From positions 6,401,501-6,465,500 of the forward strand of contig NZ_CP152049.1 of the NCBI RefSeq assembly GCF_038630985.1: a stretch of 64,000 nt of DNA, in the 5' to 3' direction. Origin of the DNA: Paenibacillus sp. FSL H8-0548. Lineage in GTDB: Bacteria; Bacillota; Bacilli; Paenibacillales; Paenibacillaceae. A program made the translations under genes and the position numbers. The notes beneath the pieces were generated by a model. That model made no database searches and was not told the origin of the DNA. It saw only the letters and a program-made list of their open reading frames with translations. The first letter of the stretch is position 1, and each line of letters starts with the position of its first letter. Of the stretch, positions 34,058-43,501 are shown one piece after another.

Positions 34058-35844
34058 CACACCACCTTCCTGATCTGCGGCACATGGACGCATGCAGGTA
34101 TAATAATCGTTACCGCCGTCCATTCATTTTCTTTGCTGTCTACGGTAAATTCATGCTTGTTTTCAAAATAAAGCTGGAGCCGCTCACGTATATTGGCCGT
34201 GCCGAATCCATTGCCGTTACCCGCCTGCTTTCCTAATCGGATTTGCTCCAGCATATGGCTTGGGATGCCCACGCCATTATCGAACACCTCGAATCGAACG
34301 TTATTTAGTTCCAGCTGCGCCGAAATCCGGATGACTGCGTCTTTCTTTCCTGTAATGTTGCCATGCAAATAACAGTTTTCCACAATGGGCTGCAATAGCA
34401 GCTTAATCGTGTAAAGCTCCAGCAGCTCCTGATCAATATGCCACTCGATGCTTACCCTGCCAGGATAACGCATCTCTTGAATGTCCAAATAAGCTCTTAC
34501 ATGATCAAGCTCACCCTTAATTTGCGTTACATTAATTTTATTGTCCAACGCCAATCGGTAGAAAGCAGTTAAGGCATCAATCGTACGCAGCTGCGTTTCG
34601 TCTTGAAGGTCCAGCGCTCGCCATCTCAGCAGACTTAATGAGTTGTAAATAAAATGCGGGTTGATTTGTGCTTGCAGCGCTTTGAACGATTGCTCGCGTT
34701 CCTTGAGCTTCGCTTGGGTGATATCTTCAACGAGCATGCCTAGGCGGCCGGACATCGAATTAAACAATATTTCCAGATCGCCAAGCTCATCTTTATCGGT
34801 ATTGCGGATACTGACATCGAATTGGCCCTGACTGACATCATACATACGTGTGCCAAGCTTGCGAATACGCCATACGACATTTTTCAGCACCGTCATAATT
34901 AAAAAAGTCGAACAAAGCAGAAACAGGAAAATAACGGCGATGATGCCGTATAAAATCATCTTAGACTGACTCTCAAGCTGATCCATTTGGATCAACGCGG
35001 CAACATGCCAATTTGAATCAATGGGCCTTACCATGAGCAAATTGCCGTCAACCATTGCGCCGTTGGATAAGCCAGCTTCTTCCCAGTGATCGTTTAACGT
35101 TGTGGACTTTAGCTTTAAACCGATTTTCCCCGGATCGGAGGAAACGATGATCGTGCCGTTATCGTCAATAATCGATAATTCTCCCGCACCGCTGAACGGC
35201 TCGTTAAACAGATTTCCAAAAACCGTTTTATAGTCTAGCAGTAAATAAATAATGCCCTGCAAATCGCCGGCAGGACTCATAATTTTATGAGAGATTACAA
35301 GCTTATCCTTGTTAACGTTGCTCCATATTAATGAGCTGGGGGCAGCGCTTGCTTTCTCGAACCAATCCGTTTCAGTAAAGTCCGGCTGCAATATGCGCCC
35401 TTCCGGCTTCCAAAGCAAACGCCCGTCCTGCACAAGCATTGGATTCGTGTGATAAATCCGAAAATCGTCGATGCCCGGCAAATATTTACTCGTGAATACG
35501 AATGAGCGATCCACATACTCGACTGTATTCAGCTGCTCGAACATATTTGAATAATCACGGCTTAATCGCGAGATAAGCTCCCCGTCCGTAGCCGTTCGCG
35601 TGGCGAGCACATCGTAGCTTTGCTTACGGAATTCTATATTTTGGACCGTTTGGCGCATCGCCTCATTAATCGTAACCAAATAATTCGCTCTAAAGCTTTC
35701 AAGCGCAAGATAGCCTGCGCCAATTCCTAGAAAAATCGTAGGAACAAAAATAATAGCTCCATAAAGAATGAGTATTTTTCCTCGCAGGTTCATTTTTCGG
35801 GTGAACCTGATCACTATTCGTTCAAGGCTGCGGCGTAATTGCAT
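34057..35844 (-). CDS. YesM-type membrane sensor histidine kinase
   Basis: 595 residues from the ATG at 35844-35842, preceded by an almost ideal AAAGGAGG. Domains: membrane segment (ILILYGAIIFVPTIFLGIGA), Cache-like sensor region, second membrane segment (IIAVIFLFLLCSTFLIMTVL), HAMP, phospho-acceptor region ALQAQINPHFIYNSL, and ATPase motifs VENCYLHGN and FDNGVGIP. Coupled by overlap to its regulator. A terminator-like hairpin separates it from the binding-protein gene before it. Confidence 0.95.
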   Translation of the reverse strand: MQLRRSLERIVIRFTRKMNLRGKILILYGAIIFVPTIFLGIGAGYLALESFRANYLVTINEAMRQTVQNIEFRKQSYDVLATRTATDGELISRLSRDYSNMFEQLNTVEYVDRSFVFTSKYLPGIDDFRIYHTNPMLVQDGRLLWKPEGRILQPDFTETDWFEKASAAPSSLIWSNVNKDKLVISHKIMSPAGDLQGIIYLLLDYKTVFGNLFNEPFSGAGELSIIDDNGTIIVSSDPGKIGLKLKSTTLNDHWEEAGLSNGAMVDGNLLMVRPIDSNWHVAALIQMDQLESQSKMILYGIIAVIFLFLLCSTFLIMTVLKNVVWRIRKLGTRMYDVSQGQFDVSIRNTDKDELGDLEILFNSMSGRLGMLVEDITQAKLKEREQSFKALQAQINPHFIYNSLSLLRWRALDLQDETQLRTIDALTAFYRLALDNKINVTQIKGELDHVRAYLDIQEMRYPGRVSIEWHIDQELLELYTIKLLLQPIVENCYLHGNITGKKDAVIRISAQLELNNVRFEVFDNGVGIPSHMLEQIRLGKQAGNGNGFGTANIRERLQLYFENKHEFTVDSKENEWTAVTIIIPACVHVPQIRKVV

Positions 35845-35892
35845 CGTATCCCTCCTTTCCATAGTGTAATCGTATTCGTAACAATGGAAAAG

Positions 35893-35920
35893 GGAGCAAC
35901 CTCCCTAAAGGGGTTGCTCC
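35893..35920 (-). terminator. Hairpin after the LplA-like binding-protein gene
   Basis: GGAGCAACC (35893-35901) and GGTTGCTCC (35912-35920) form a 9-bp stem, followed on the minus strand by CTTTTCC. It lies between binding-protein and kinase genes, so probably gives partial termination. Confidence 0.6.
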
Positions 35921-35934
35921 GTCAGCTTTTACAG

Positions 35935-37632
35935 CTAGCCTTGCTCTTTCAACAACGCTTCATATTGCTCCTGCCATTCTTGCTTGACCTCAGTCCAGTG
36001 TCCGCGTTTCTCGAGCGCATCGCTGAACGCCTTCCAGGTTGCTTCAAACTGCTCGTCGCTTGTGGACATGATGAATTTCGCTCTATACTCCTTACGGATG
36101 TTTTCGAGCTCAGGCAAATATTTCTCTAGCAGGCCGCCTGCCTTCGCTTTAACCAAATCATAGGTTTGGCTGCTGCGCACAGCGCCCATCTGTCCTACCG
36201 CTGCTGTAAATTCTGCCGTTTTTTTGCTTCCGGCCTTATCACTTTGCCCATAGTTCCACCACGGGTACCAGTCGTTATTGTAGGACGAGATCATGTACAG
36301 CTCCGGCGTTACTTTAGCTTTTTGAGCAGGCTCACCGGAATTACGGGCTTTTTCATACTCTGCATCAATATATTTCCATAGACCCAGCGGCTGGTCAATC
36401 CATCCCCAGTACTTACCTGCCGGTCCTTCGTTAATGACATGCTGCTGCTCCGCTTGCGGATCAAGCGTGTAGTCGAGGAACTTCAAAACCGCCTCTAGGT
36501 TTTTTGAATTTTTGCTAATATAGACGTCATAGCCTGGATATGGATTGATGACGGTGTTCGCTCCAAGCTTCTCTACGCCATCTACTTTAGGGAATGGAAC
36601 GACTTGATAAAACCAGCCTGGCTCAGTCGGCCCGTCCAGCTGCTCCCAAAGCGTAGCGTCTACGTTAAAGAAGGTCCCTACATTCATCGCTACGCGTCCG
36701 GCTTTGTTTTTCTCTTTGTAGCGTTCTTTTTTATCGGTTACGACCTCTGGATCCACGAGATTGGAACGATACATCTTGTTCATCCATTGGTAAGCTGCTT
36801 TGTACTGCGGGTCATCATATAGGAGAACAATATCATCCCCCTTCTTCTCTGCCGGGATAATGCCGCCTCCCGTCGTTACGCCAAACGTGCTCAAAACCGC
36901 ATTTTCATCGTTCCAGCTAGCCGTGTCATTAGGGTCCATTAAGAAGCTAAGCGGAAGCAATGGCTTGCCTGACTCATCTTTCTGCTCAGCTGCTTTTTTC
37001 AGAAATGCTTCTACCCCTTCAATTGTAGCCAAATCCGCAGTGGTCATTCCGGCTTTCTCTAACACGTCCGTACGGACAAGCCATGATTGTGAAGCCCAGC
37101 CCGGCCACGGATTATCTGGATTTTGATCGAACCAGGTCGGAATTGACCAAATATGTCCATCAGCATCCTTCATTTGATCCAAATATACTTTGGGAATCTT
37201 AGCAAGATTAGGGTATTGATCAGGCATATCAAAATATTGCTCGACAGACAGCACTTTATTGGAGCGGATCATCGCTGCTTTCACGATTTCGCTGCGGCCG
37301 AATACGGCTGCATCTTCAAAGCCGCCTGTGTTCAGCTTTAGGTTAAGCGCGGTTACCGCGTCACCCTGAGTCGCCTCCAGCTCAACCTCGATGCCTGGCT
37401 GCGTCTCTTTCCAATATTTTTGGACGAGACTATCGTTGTTAACCGTCGCCGACCAGCCCAGCCAAAGATTGAATTTTTGTGATCCCTTGGTGCTTGTGTT
37501 GCTGCCCTGTTCCACATCATTCGTTTCCTTGTTCGATGAATTTGAACCGGAGCAGCCTGCGACGATCGTGAGCACTAATACCATAGCAAGCAGCATAAGG
37601 CTGCCATTCTTAAAGCGTTTGCTCTGCATCAT
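35935..37632 (-). CDS. LplA/YtcQ-like solute-binding lipoprotein
   Basis: 565 residues, longer than ordinary family 1 binding proteins, as in the LplA/YtcQ group. The lipoprotein signal ends in LTIVAGC (Cys27). The mature part has NLWLGWSATVNNDSLVQKYW, WPGWASQSWLVRTDVLEKAG and a C-terminus with KFLDYTLDPQAEQQH. The start is one of two adjacent ATGs after AAAGGGGAG. It works with the two permeases directly upstream. Ligand is probably a complex oligosaccharide, not identified. Confidence 0.92.
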   Translation of the reverse strand: MMQSKRFKNGSLMLLAMVLVLTIVAGCSGSNSSNKETNDVEQGSNTSTKGSQKFNLWLGWSATVNNDSLVQKYWKETQPGIEVELEATQGDAVTALNLKLNTGGFEDAAVFGRSEIVKAAMIRSNKVLSVEQYFDMPDQYPNLAKIPKVYLDQMKDADGHIWSIPTWFDQNPDNPWPGWASQSWLVRTDVLEKAGMTTADLATIEGVEAFLKKAAEQKDESGKPLLPLSFLMDPNDTASWNDENAVLSTFGVTTGGGIIPAEKKGDDIVLLYDDPQYKAAYQWMNKMYRSNLVDPEVVTDKKERYKEKNKAGRVAMNVGTFFNVDATLWEQLDGPTEPGWFYQVVPFPKVDGVEKLGANTVINPYPGYDVYISKNSKNLEAVLKFLDYTLDPQAEQQHVINEGPAGKYWGWIDQPLGLWKYIDAEYEKARNSGEPAQKAKVTPELYMISSYNNDWYPWWNYGQSDKAGSKKTAEFTAAVGQMGAVRSSQTYDLVKAKAGGLLEKYLPELENIRKEYRAKFIMSTSDEQFEATWKAFSDALEKRGHWTEVKQEWQEQYEALLKEQG

Positions 37633-37707
37633 TCTGTTTTCTCCCCTTTGTAAGTTGCATTAATAATGGTATATGTTCAAGCGCAATACCCTTTAGTAAA
37701 CGGCCCT

Positions 37708-38607
37708 TCACCCTTTCACGGAGCCGATCAATACGCCCTTCACGAAATACTTCTGAAGGAACGGATACACACATAGAATCGGAATGGCGCTGACCATTAC
37801 GGTTGCCATTTTGACCGACATGAGCGTCACGTTTTTCATTTGCGACCCTCTAGCGAGCGCTTCCTGATTCGAGTTTGATCCTAAAATAGCCGACATATCC
37901 TGCGCCGACAATAATTGCTGCAGAAACGTTTGTACCGGAATCAAATCTTGCTTGGTCACATAAAATGCTCCGGCGAACCAATCGTTCCAATGGCCCACGG
38001 CGATGAACAAACCGATTGCCGCCAGCATCGGCTTCGATAACGGAGCGATAATCTGGATCAATATGCGGAATGGACCTGCGCCATCAAGCTCGGCAGACTC
38101 AATGAGAGCCTCGGGAATCCCTTGGATGAACTTCAGCATAACGAACATATTCCAAACAGAGAACATGCCGGGTATAATATAGACCAAAAAATTATTAATC
38201 AGACCTAGGTTGTACAGCTGGATATAGAGAGGAACAAGACCGCCGTTAAAGAGCATTGTGATCAAAATATAGCTCAAAATCGATTTGCGGAACGGAACCC
38301 GTTGATAGGATAAGCCGAAAGCAACCATTAATGTGATTAGAAGACCTGCTATCGTACCAAGAACCGTACGAGCGATCGTAATCAGATAGGCACGCTGGAT
38401 GACTTCATTCCCCAGCACGATTTCATAGTTGATCAGCGTAAACGCCCTAGGCCATAAATAAACCCCGCCCTTCGCCGCATCCGTCCCCTCATTCAGCGAT
38501 ATCGCCAGCATGTAGGCAAACGGATACAGCACGGATAGACATAGCAAGAGCATAAATATGACAATGATGCTTTGTGAGAGCCTTTCTCCCGATGAACGTT
38601 TCTTCAA
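37708..38607 (-). CDS. CUT1 ABC transporter permease (LplC/YtcP-like)
   Basis: 299 residues, six membrane segments, starting next to the stop of its partner permease gene. Features of the LplC group: NEGTDAAKGGVYLWPRAFTL near the N-terminus, EAA loop ALIESAELDGAGPFRILIQI and the ending FVKGVLIGSVKG. Forms the channel with the permease at 38608-39501. Confidence 0.94.
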   Translation of the reverse strand: MKKRSSGERLSQSIIVIFMLLLCLSVLYPFAYMLAISLNEGTDAAKGGVYLWPRAFTLINYEIVLGNEVIQRAYLITIARTVLGTIAGLLITLMVAFGLSYQRVPFRKSILSYILITMLFNGGLVPLYIQLYNLGLINNFLVYIIPGMFSVWNMFVMLKFIQGIPEALIESAELDGAGPFRILIQIIAPLSKPMLAAIGLFIAVGHWNDWFAGAFYVTKQDLIPVQTFLQQLLSAQDMSAILGSNSNQEALARGSQMKNVTLMSVKMATVMVSAIPILCVYPFLQKYFVKGVLIGSVKG

Positions 38608-39501
38608 CTACCATAACCCCTCGCCATTCAATTTTCTGGATATCTGATTCGTTACGACGACGAGAACAAGACTAATAACGGAGGACAACAGCCCAATTGC
38701 AGTAGCCATTCCAAAATAACCCTGTTGAAGACCGCTTCGAAGCACATAGGTATCCAGAACATCCGCCACCTGCATGTTAGCCGGATTCATGAGCGGATAA
38801 ATCTGATCCATGCCTACCGCAATCAAGCTCGGAATGCTTAAGATTAGCACGATCGATACTGTAGGCATAATGCCTGGCAGCGTCACATGCCGAATTTGCG
38901 CCCGCTTCCCTGCACCTTCCACCGTGGCAGCTTCATACAGCTGCGGATCAATAGCTGATATCGCTGCGAGATACAAGATCGTATTCCAGCCTACCTCTTT
39001 CCACAAGCCGCTAGACACGATCATCGGCCGAAACCAACTTTCCGACCCTAGGAAAAAAATCGGCTCCCCGCCCATTCTTGTAATCAAGTCGTTAGCCAAT
39101 CCTCCATCCAGCGTAAGAAACGATTGCAAGATATAAGCGACGACAATCCAAGAGAAGAAATGGGGCAAATAACTAACAGACTGAACGAACCTTTTGAACC
39201 CAGCATGCACCAATTCATTAATCATTAAAGCTAATATAATGGGGGCGGGAAAACCGAATACGAATTTCAATACAGAAATGAACAGCGTGTTTTTTACAAC
39301 TGTCCAAAACTGCGGTTCTTGTAGGAATGAAAAGTTTTGCCAACCGACCCAAGCGCTGTCCCATATGGAGGACCCGATCTGAAAATCGCGGAATGCGATC
39401 TGAATGCCTGCCATAGGTACATAGTTAAATAGAAACAAAAGCAAAATGGCAGGAAAAATCATTACATACTGCCAACGGTATTTGTATAGGCTTGCCATCA
39501 T
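38608..39501 (-). CDS. CUT1 ABC transporter permease (LplB/YteP-like)
   Basis: 297 residues with six membrane segments. YRWQYVMIFPAILLLFLFNY and VPMAGIQIAFRDF near the start are typical of LplB, and LYEAATVEGAGKRAQIRHVT is the EAA loop. First gene of the upper locus; AGGAGGGG precedes the start by ten bases, and a second ATG follows immediately. Confidence 0.94.
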   Translation of the reverse strand: MMASLYKYRWQYVMIFPAILLLFLFNYVPMAGIQIAFRDFQIGSSIWDSAWVGWQNFSFLQEPQFWTVVKNTLFISVLKFVFGFPAPIILALMINELVHAGFKRFVQSVSYLPHFFSWIVVAYILQSFLTLDGGLANDLITRMGGEPIFFLGSESWFRPMIVSSGLWKEVGWNTILYLAAISAIDPQLYEAATVEGAGKRAQIRHVTLPGIMPTVSIVLILSIPSLIAVGMDQIYPLMNPANMQVADVLDTYVLRSGLQQGYFGMATAIGLLSSVISLVLVVVTNQISRKLNGEGLW

Positions 39502-39845
39502 GATGTCTTAGCCCCTCCTTCATATATTCATTGTAAGGGGATTCATTTGGGCAAACCATATAACGGTGATTGGATTTTGATCGTAATGATTTGAACTTTG
39601 ATCATCTGGAATCACATCTTGGACAAAAATAAAGAGGCATGGATATCCTCTGCCCTATACGGCTTGATATTTCATAAAATATACGGCGTCAATTCAGTTT
39701 ATAAACGCTTCAACCGCATCTTTAATGAAAGCGCAATAATTTGTCCTACTTCCTTAAATCTCTCCTATATCTTTGTACCTGCCCATCTCTAATAATGAAG
39801 AAAGGCGCTGCAGACCGCTAATCTAACTAACAAAGGAGACTGAAT
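39502..39845. other. Divergent intergenic region between permease operon and plus-strand hydrolase gene
   Basis: It must hold two divergent promoters. No confident promoter, operator or structured RNA was found. A short open frame at 39598-39792 has no binding site and no recognisable protein and is not called. AAAGGAG for the plus-strand gene starts at 39832. Confidence 0.5.
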
Positions 39846-42131
39846 ATGCCGCATCCCTTTATGAGCATAAGCGAAGCTTTGTCCCAACCAAGAAGCCGAT
39901 TCTTTGGCGTTACCTACCAAGATGGCAGCTATCTCGCAAAAGATGAAATGAGCTTCTTCGGACGCAAGCTGCCAGACCCTGAGCTGAGCTTCGATATTTC
40001 AAACAATAAGACGCTGGTTAATGTTAATATGAACGGCTCCATCAAACTTGTATCGATCTATCATGGGAATTATTACAGCGACAACATTCCTGGAGTGTGG
40101 ATGTGCAAAGATTTTAAGAAGACGGGGCCTTACGGATACAAGCTTCAAATAGGTGAGGAGCTGTTCGATCTTAGCGAGGATGATCTCCCTTATGCCACTT
40201 CTCTCCTTGACAACCTGTTTCCCATCACAGAGTTCCAGTTCAGTACAATAAAGGCTACTCTAATTACCTATACTCCCCTCTCAGGAGACGGAACCGTCCG
40301 ACTCCGCGGACTTATCTACGGACTGCTTCTGGAAAACCAATCACAGGAAATCGTATGCGGCAAAGTCTCACTTCCTTCCGCGGACGTACGGAGCGACCTG
40401 TTCAGCGGAGCCGAGCTCTGCGTCCATCCCGCGGACCTCGAGAACAAGAGCGGCTCCATTTCCTTCAAGCTGTCTCCCGGTAAGTCTGTATGGGTGCCGG
40501 CTGTTATCTCTCCGCCAGGTGAAAAAACGCTTCAGACTATCGACGAGAAGGGCTCCCTGCACTGGTTAAACGAAACGTGGGCATATTTCAAAGGGATAAC
40601 CGGCTCGCTGAAAATGGAAAACGATCCATTTGTCGCTGAATTTTACGAGCGTGCCGTCCTTCAATGCTTCGGTTCGATCGGGATGGATGGCAGCGGCTCT
40701 ATTGCAGGCTCCAATTGGGGTACTTACCCGACCACGGAATTCATTTGGAACAAAGACATGTATTATTCATTTCTCCCGTTTCACACGACGGAACCCGAAC
40801 TGTTCAAGCAAGGCCTACTATGGTTCCTAGAGCACGGGGTGCGCCCTGCCGGCAACCGGTATAAAGGCGGGATTACCCATTCGCTTAGCAACTCCCTGTC
40901 CTCCGTCATTATGGCCGGCCTGTATTACCGAACTACGGGAGACAAACGCCTTTTTCTGGACAACACGGGCATCGATCTAAAAATACGAGCCTTGTTGGAA
41001 GAAACGGCTCGCACCCGCAAACCGGACGGACCATGGCTATTCCCTTCTGTATGGCTATCGGACGCCTATTCGCTCGGCGATTACCATACAGGCTCCAACG
41101 TTATTGCCTGGGCTTCATTCTTCCACTATGCCCGCATCGTAGAGGATGTGTTCGGCGATACAGCCACTGCTGAGCGCTACCGGGATATTGCCGCTCGGAT
41201 ACAGGAGGATCTGGAGCAACTTACGACCACGGAAGGCCCATTCGGCCGTCAGTATGTCGAAGGAATCAGTATATCCCCCTCAGACAAGCTGAAGGATAAC
41301 GCGAAGAAATATGAGGGAACTTACGAGGATTTCGGTATGCAGTTTATCTGGAACTTAACCGAGAACGGAAAGATCGACTTGCTTCATCACGACGGGGAGG
41401 AATCAGATACGATTCTTATGCCGCTGTACGGTTACACGTCTTATGTCAACCCGACGTACAGCAACTATATGCGCTTTTCGTTAAGTACATCCAACCCGAC
41501 TTATAATCCGGAATCTAGGGGTATTCAATGGGGAGACCACTCGGCTTGCACGTTCCCGGGCTATATGAGCGGCATGGGCATGATCACGAATGCCGATTCC
41601 ATGAGCGGAGAAGACGGCTATTTCACGCAAATCCGCAAACTGACCGACGCAGATGGTTCGCTTTGGTGGTGGCCTTATAATAACGGCTCGCCTTACGGAG
41701 ATGTCGTCCGCCACAATACATGCGGCAAATGCGGATGGGCCTCAGGCGTATTCGCTGGCATGTTCGTCTCGGAAATACTAGGGCTAGCCTATGACGCGCC
41801 TGCCAAACAGCTATCCTTCCGCCCATTCAGCCCTACCAGCCCGTTCGTCTGGGATCGCTTCAAGCTGGGCAGCCAGACCTTCAGCGTCTCATATCGGAAG
41901 GAAGAAGGAATGACTGAGGCAGTCGTGACCAGCTATGGACCGCACGCCATTACAGCTATTATCGAATTGCCTTCCGATGAACCCACCGATTCTATCGATT
42001 TTCAGTCAGAGACCAAAAGCGGCGATGAATCCTCACTCCGGCATAGCCGCGCAGTCCGAATCTTCAGGGAGACGCTTCAGCCAGGTGAGACCAAATCGTT
42101 CACCATTACGACAAAAACTACTATTCTATAA
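39846..42131 (+). CDS. Putative glycoside hydrolase/phosphorylase-like protein with N-terminal beta-supersandwich and six-hairpin barrel
   Basis: 761 residues, no signal peptide; the ATG follows AAAGGAG. Exact family not recognised. The first ~250 residues look like the beta-supersandwich found before (alpha/alpha)6 catalytic barrels (VNVNMNGSIKLVSIYHGNYY, LRGLIYGLLLENQSQEIVCG). The barrel follows, with TTEFIWNKDMYYSFLPFHTT, FLEHGVRPAG, YEDFGMQFIWNLTENG and GKCGWASGVFAGMFVSEILG, and a short beta tail. NKDMYYS and YEDFGMQF contain the acidic residues most likely to be catalytic. It is the only substantial plus-strand gene in the window and shares a bidirectional terminator with the GH172 gene. 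Confidence 0.65.
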   Translation: MPHPFMSISEALSQPRSRFFGVTYQDGSYLAKDEMSFFGRKLPDPELSFDISNNKTLVNVNMNGSIKLVSIYHGNYYSDNIPGVWMCKDFKKTGPYGYKLQIGEELFDLSEDDLPYATSLLDNLFPITEFQFSTIKATLITYTPLSGDGTVRLRGLIYGLLLENQSQEIVCGKVSLPSADVRSDLFSGAELCVHPADLENKSGSISFKLSPGKSVWVPAVISPPGEKTLQTIDEKGSLHWLNETWAYFKGITGSLKMENDPFVAEFYERAVLQCFGSIGMDGSGSIAGSNWGTYPTTEFIWNKDMYYSFLPFHTTEPELFKQGLLWFLEHGVRPAGNRYKGGITHSLSNSLSSVIMAGLYYRTTGDKRLFLDNTGIDLKIRALLEETARTRKPDGPWLFPSVWLSDAYSLGDYHTGSNVIAWASFFHYARIVEDVFGDTATAERYRDIAARIQEDLEQLTTTEGPFGRQYVEGISISPSDKLKDNAKKYEGTYEDFGMQFIWNLTENGKIDLLHHDGEESDTILMPLYGYTSYVNPTYSNYMRFSLSTSNPTYNPESRGIQWGDHSACTFPGYMSGMGMITNADSMSGEDGYFTQIRKLTDADGSLWWWPYNNGSPYGDVVRHNTCGKCGWASGVFAGMFVSEILGLAYDAPAKQLSFRPFSPTSPFVWDRFKLGSQTFSVSYRKEEGMTEAVVTSYGPHAITAIIELPSDEPTDSIDFQSETKSGDESSLRHSRAVRIFRETLQPGETKSFTITTKTTIL

Positions 42132-42154
42132 GGAATTTGAAAAAATCAGATTCC

Positions 42155-42203
42155 AAAAAAGGAGTTCCCTTTGGCAAGCTATTGCCGAAGGGAACTCCTT
42201 TTT
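42155..42203. terminator. Strong bidirectional terminator between convergent genes
   Basis: GGAGTTCCCTT (42161-42171) and AAGGGAACTCC (42188-42198), with GGCAA/TTGCC extending toward the loop, form a long stem flanked by A-run and T-run. It serves the plus-strand hydrolase gene, and as second terminator for the GH172 gene. Confidence 0.9.
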
Positions 42204-42279
42204 CCATGGTCGTAGCATTGCTAAGACTGTTTCTGCAAACTTTGCCGGTTAAAGAAATTTTCCGTTTCAAAAACACGAA

Positions 42280-42308
42280 AGGAGCGCTCCACATGAACGG
42301 GCGCTCCT
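42280..42308 (-). terminator. Terminator after the GH172 gene
   Basis: AGGAGCGC (42280-42287) pairs with GCGCTCCT (42301-42308). On the minus strand it is followed by TTTCGTGTTTTTG. It lies 11 bases after the stop codon. Confidence 0.7.
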
Positions 42309-42319
42309 CTGTATTTTAT

Positions 42320-43477
42320 TTAGAACGTGCGATAGAAGAGCCTTGCGCTCTCTTTCTCCGGCAACGGCAGGCGCATTGCGACAGGCAGCATCTCCGGATA
42401 GACCTTATGCGGCTCTCTCTGGTACCAGTAGGCTACCGACGAATAATCGTTCGATTGCGAGTTGCCATGGCCGTGTTCGATGCTAAATCGGAGTGATTGA
42501 CGAAAGATAATTGGATCGACAATATGGAAGCGGTATTGCGTCATTTTTCCTGAATAATCATTGAAGGATATCGTATTGCTCTCTTTCCACGAATCACCAT
42601 TTTGCCTAATAGGCGCGTATAGGGATATGCCATGGTACGGACTATCATATTTACCTGATGGATATCCCCATGCGGCGCAAAAATAATCCTCCGTGCCCGT
42701 ACCGTGCAAACGAGGTGGCCACGGCTCGCCATCGATGAAGAACATGTCGTCTCCTTCGCCCGGCCAGCTAAATCCTGGCATTGGATTCAGATGGTCGATG
42801 CTCAGATTACATCCTACATAATGCCCTTCACCTTCGGCATCCATGAGCACATAGTTATCATCGCCTGTCAAATTTTTGAGCTCATATACCTTCTGGTCCG
42901 CGTAATTCGCTTTATCCTGCTTATCGTGCTCCGCCTTCAGCACCGAAAGGTCTAAAAGGCCCTTTGTCGGGTTTTCCCTCCGCCACGACGCATGAAAGTA
43001 GAAGCTGTCGTCCGATACCGGCTTTTCTACGTAATCCACGTAATAATAAAGGACAATTTCATTCTCACACTCGTTGAGGATTTCAATTCTCGCATTCTTC
43101 CGGAACGGCATTTCGAAGAAACTATTCATAGCCGCTTTGTCTTCGATAATACCTTGTGTCGTGATCATGTTCAGCGGCATGGAAATATAATGGCTGGCCA
43201 CACCGTGTCCAACGCCAAAGAAGTCGCCAATCGGTGATTCCACGCTAGGTACAGTCTCCTCGTCCCAGTACATACGGATCAGCACTTTACGGAACGCATA
43301 TTTATCCTTCGAGGCGATCGTCATCCAGATGTGCTGGATGACTCCCGAGCCTTCAATCTTAGCTATTACCGCGGTTTGATTAACTCCGATCACAATAAAG
43401 TCCTTGTTTCCGCCGGTCGTGTCCCAACTGGAATGACGACGCGATGTACCTTCTTGACGCAAATACAATGGATTCAT
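42320..43477 (-). CDS. GH172 (DUF2961) glycoside hydrolase
   Basis: 385 residues, no signal peptide. The family's landmarks are present in order: SPIGDFFGVGHG (81-92), GCNLSIDH, WPGEGDDMFFIDGE (238-251) and HGTGTEDYF (258-266); the acidic residues of the last two are presumably catalytic. Characterised GH172 enzymes act on D-fructofuranosyl linkages (difructose dianhydride) or D-arabinofuranosyl linkages. It ends an operon of regulator, kinase, binding protein and two permeases, so the imported oligosaccharide is its likely substrate. Confidence 0.88.
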   Translation of the reverse strand: MNPLYLRQEGTSRRHSSWDTTGGNKDFIVIGVNQTAVIAKIEGSGVIQHIWMTIASKDKYAFRKVLIRMYWDEETVPSVESPIGDFFGVGHGVASHYISMPLNMITTQGIIEDKAAMNSFFEMPFRKNARIEILNECENEIVLYYYVDYVEKPVSDDSFYFHASWRRENPTKGLLDLSVLKAEHDKQDKANYADQKVYELKNLTGDDNYVLMDAEGEGHYVGCNLSIDHLNPMPGFSWPGEGDDMFFIDGEPWPPRLHGTGTEDYFCAAWGYPSGKYDSPYHGISLYAPIRQNGDSWKESNTISFNDYSGKMTQYRFHIVDPIIFRQSLRFSIEHGHGNSQSNDYSSVAYWYQREPHKVYPEMLPVAMRLPLPEKESARLFYRTF

Positions 43478-43501
43478 AAGATCATATCTCTCCTTCTGCG
43501 T

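Noticed and set aside
39598..39792. Small plus-strand frame of 64 codons in the divergent intergenic region
   Set aside because: No ribosome binding site and no recognisable sequence; the region is needed for two promoters.
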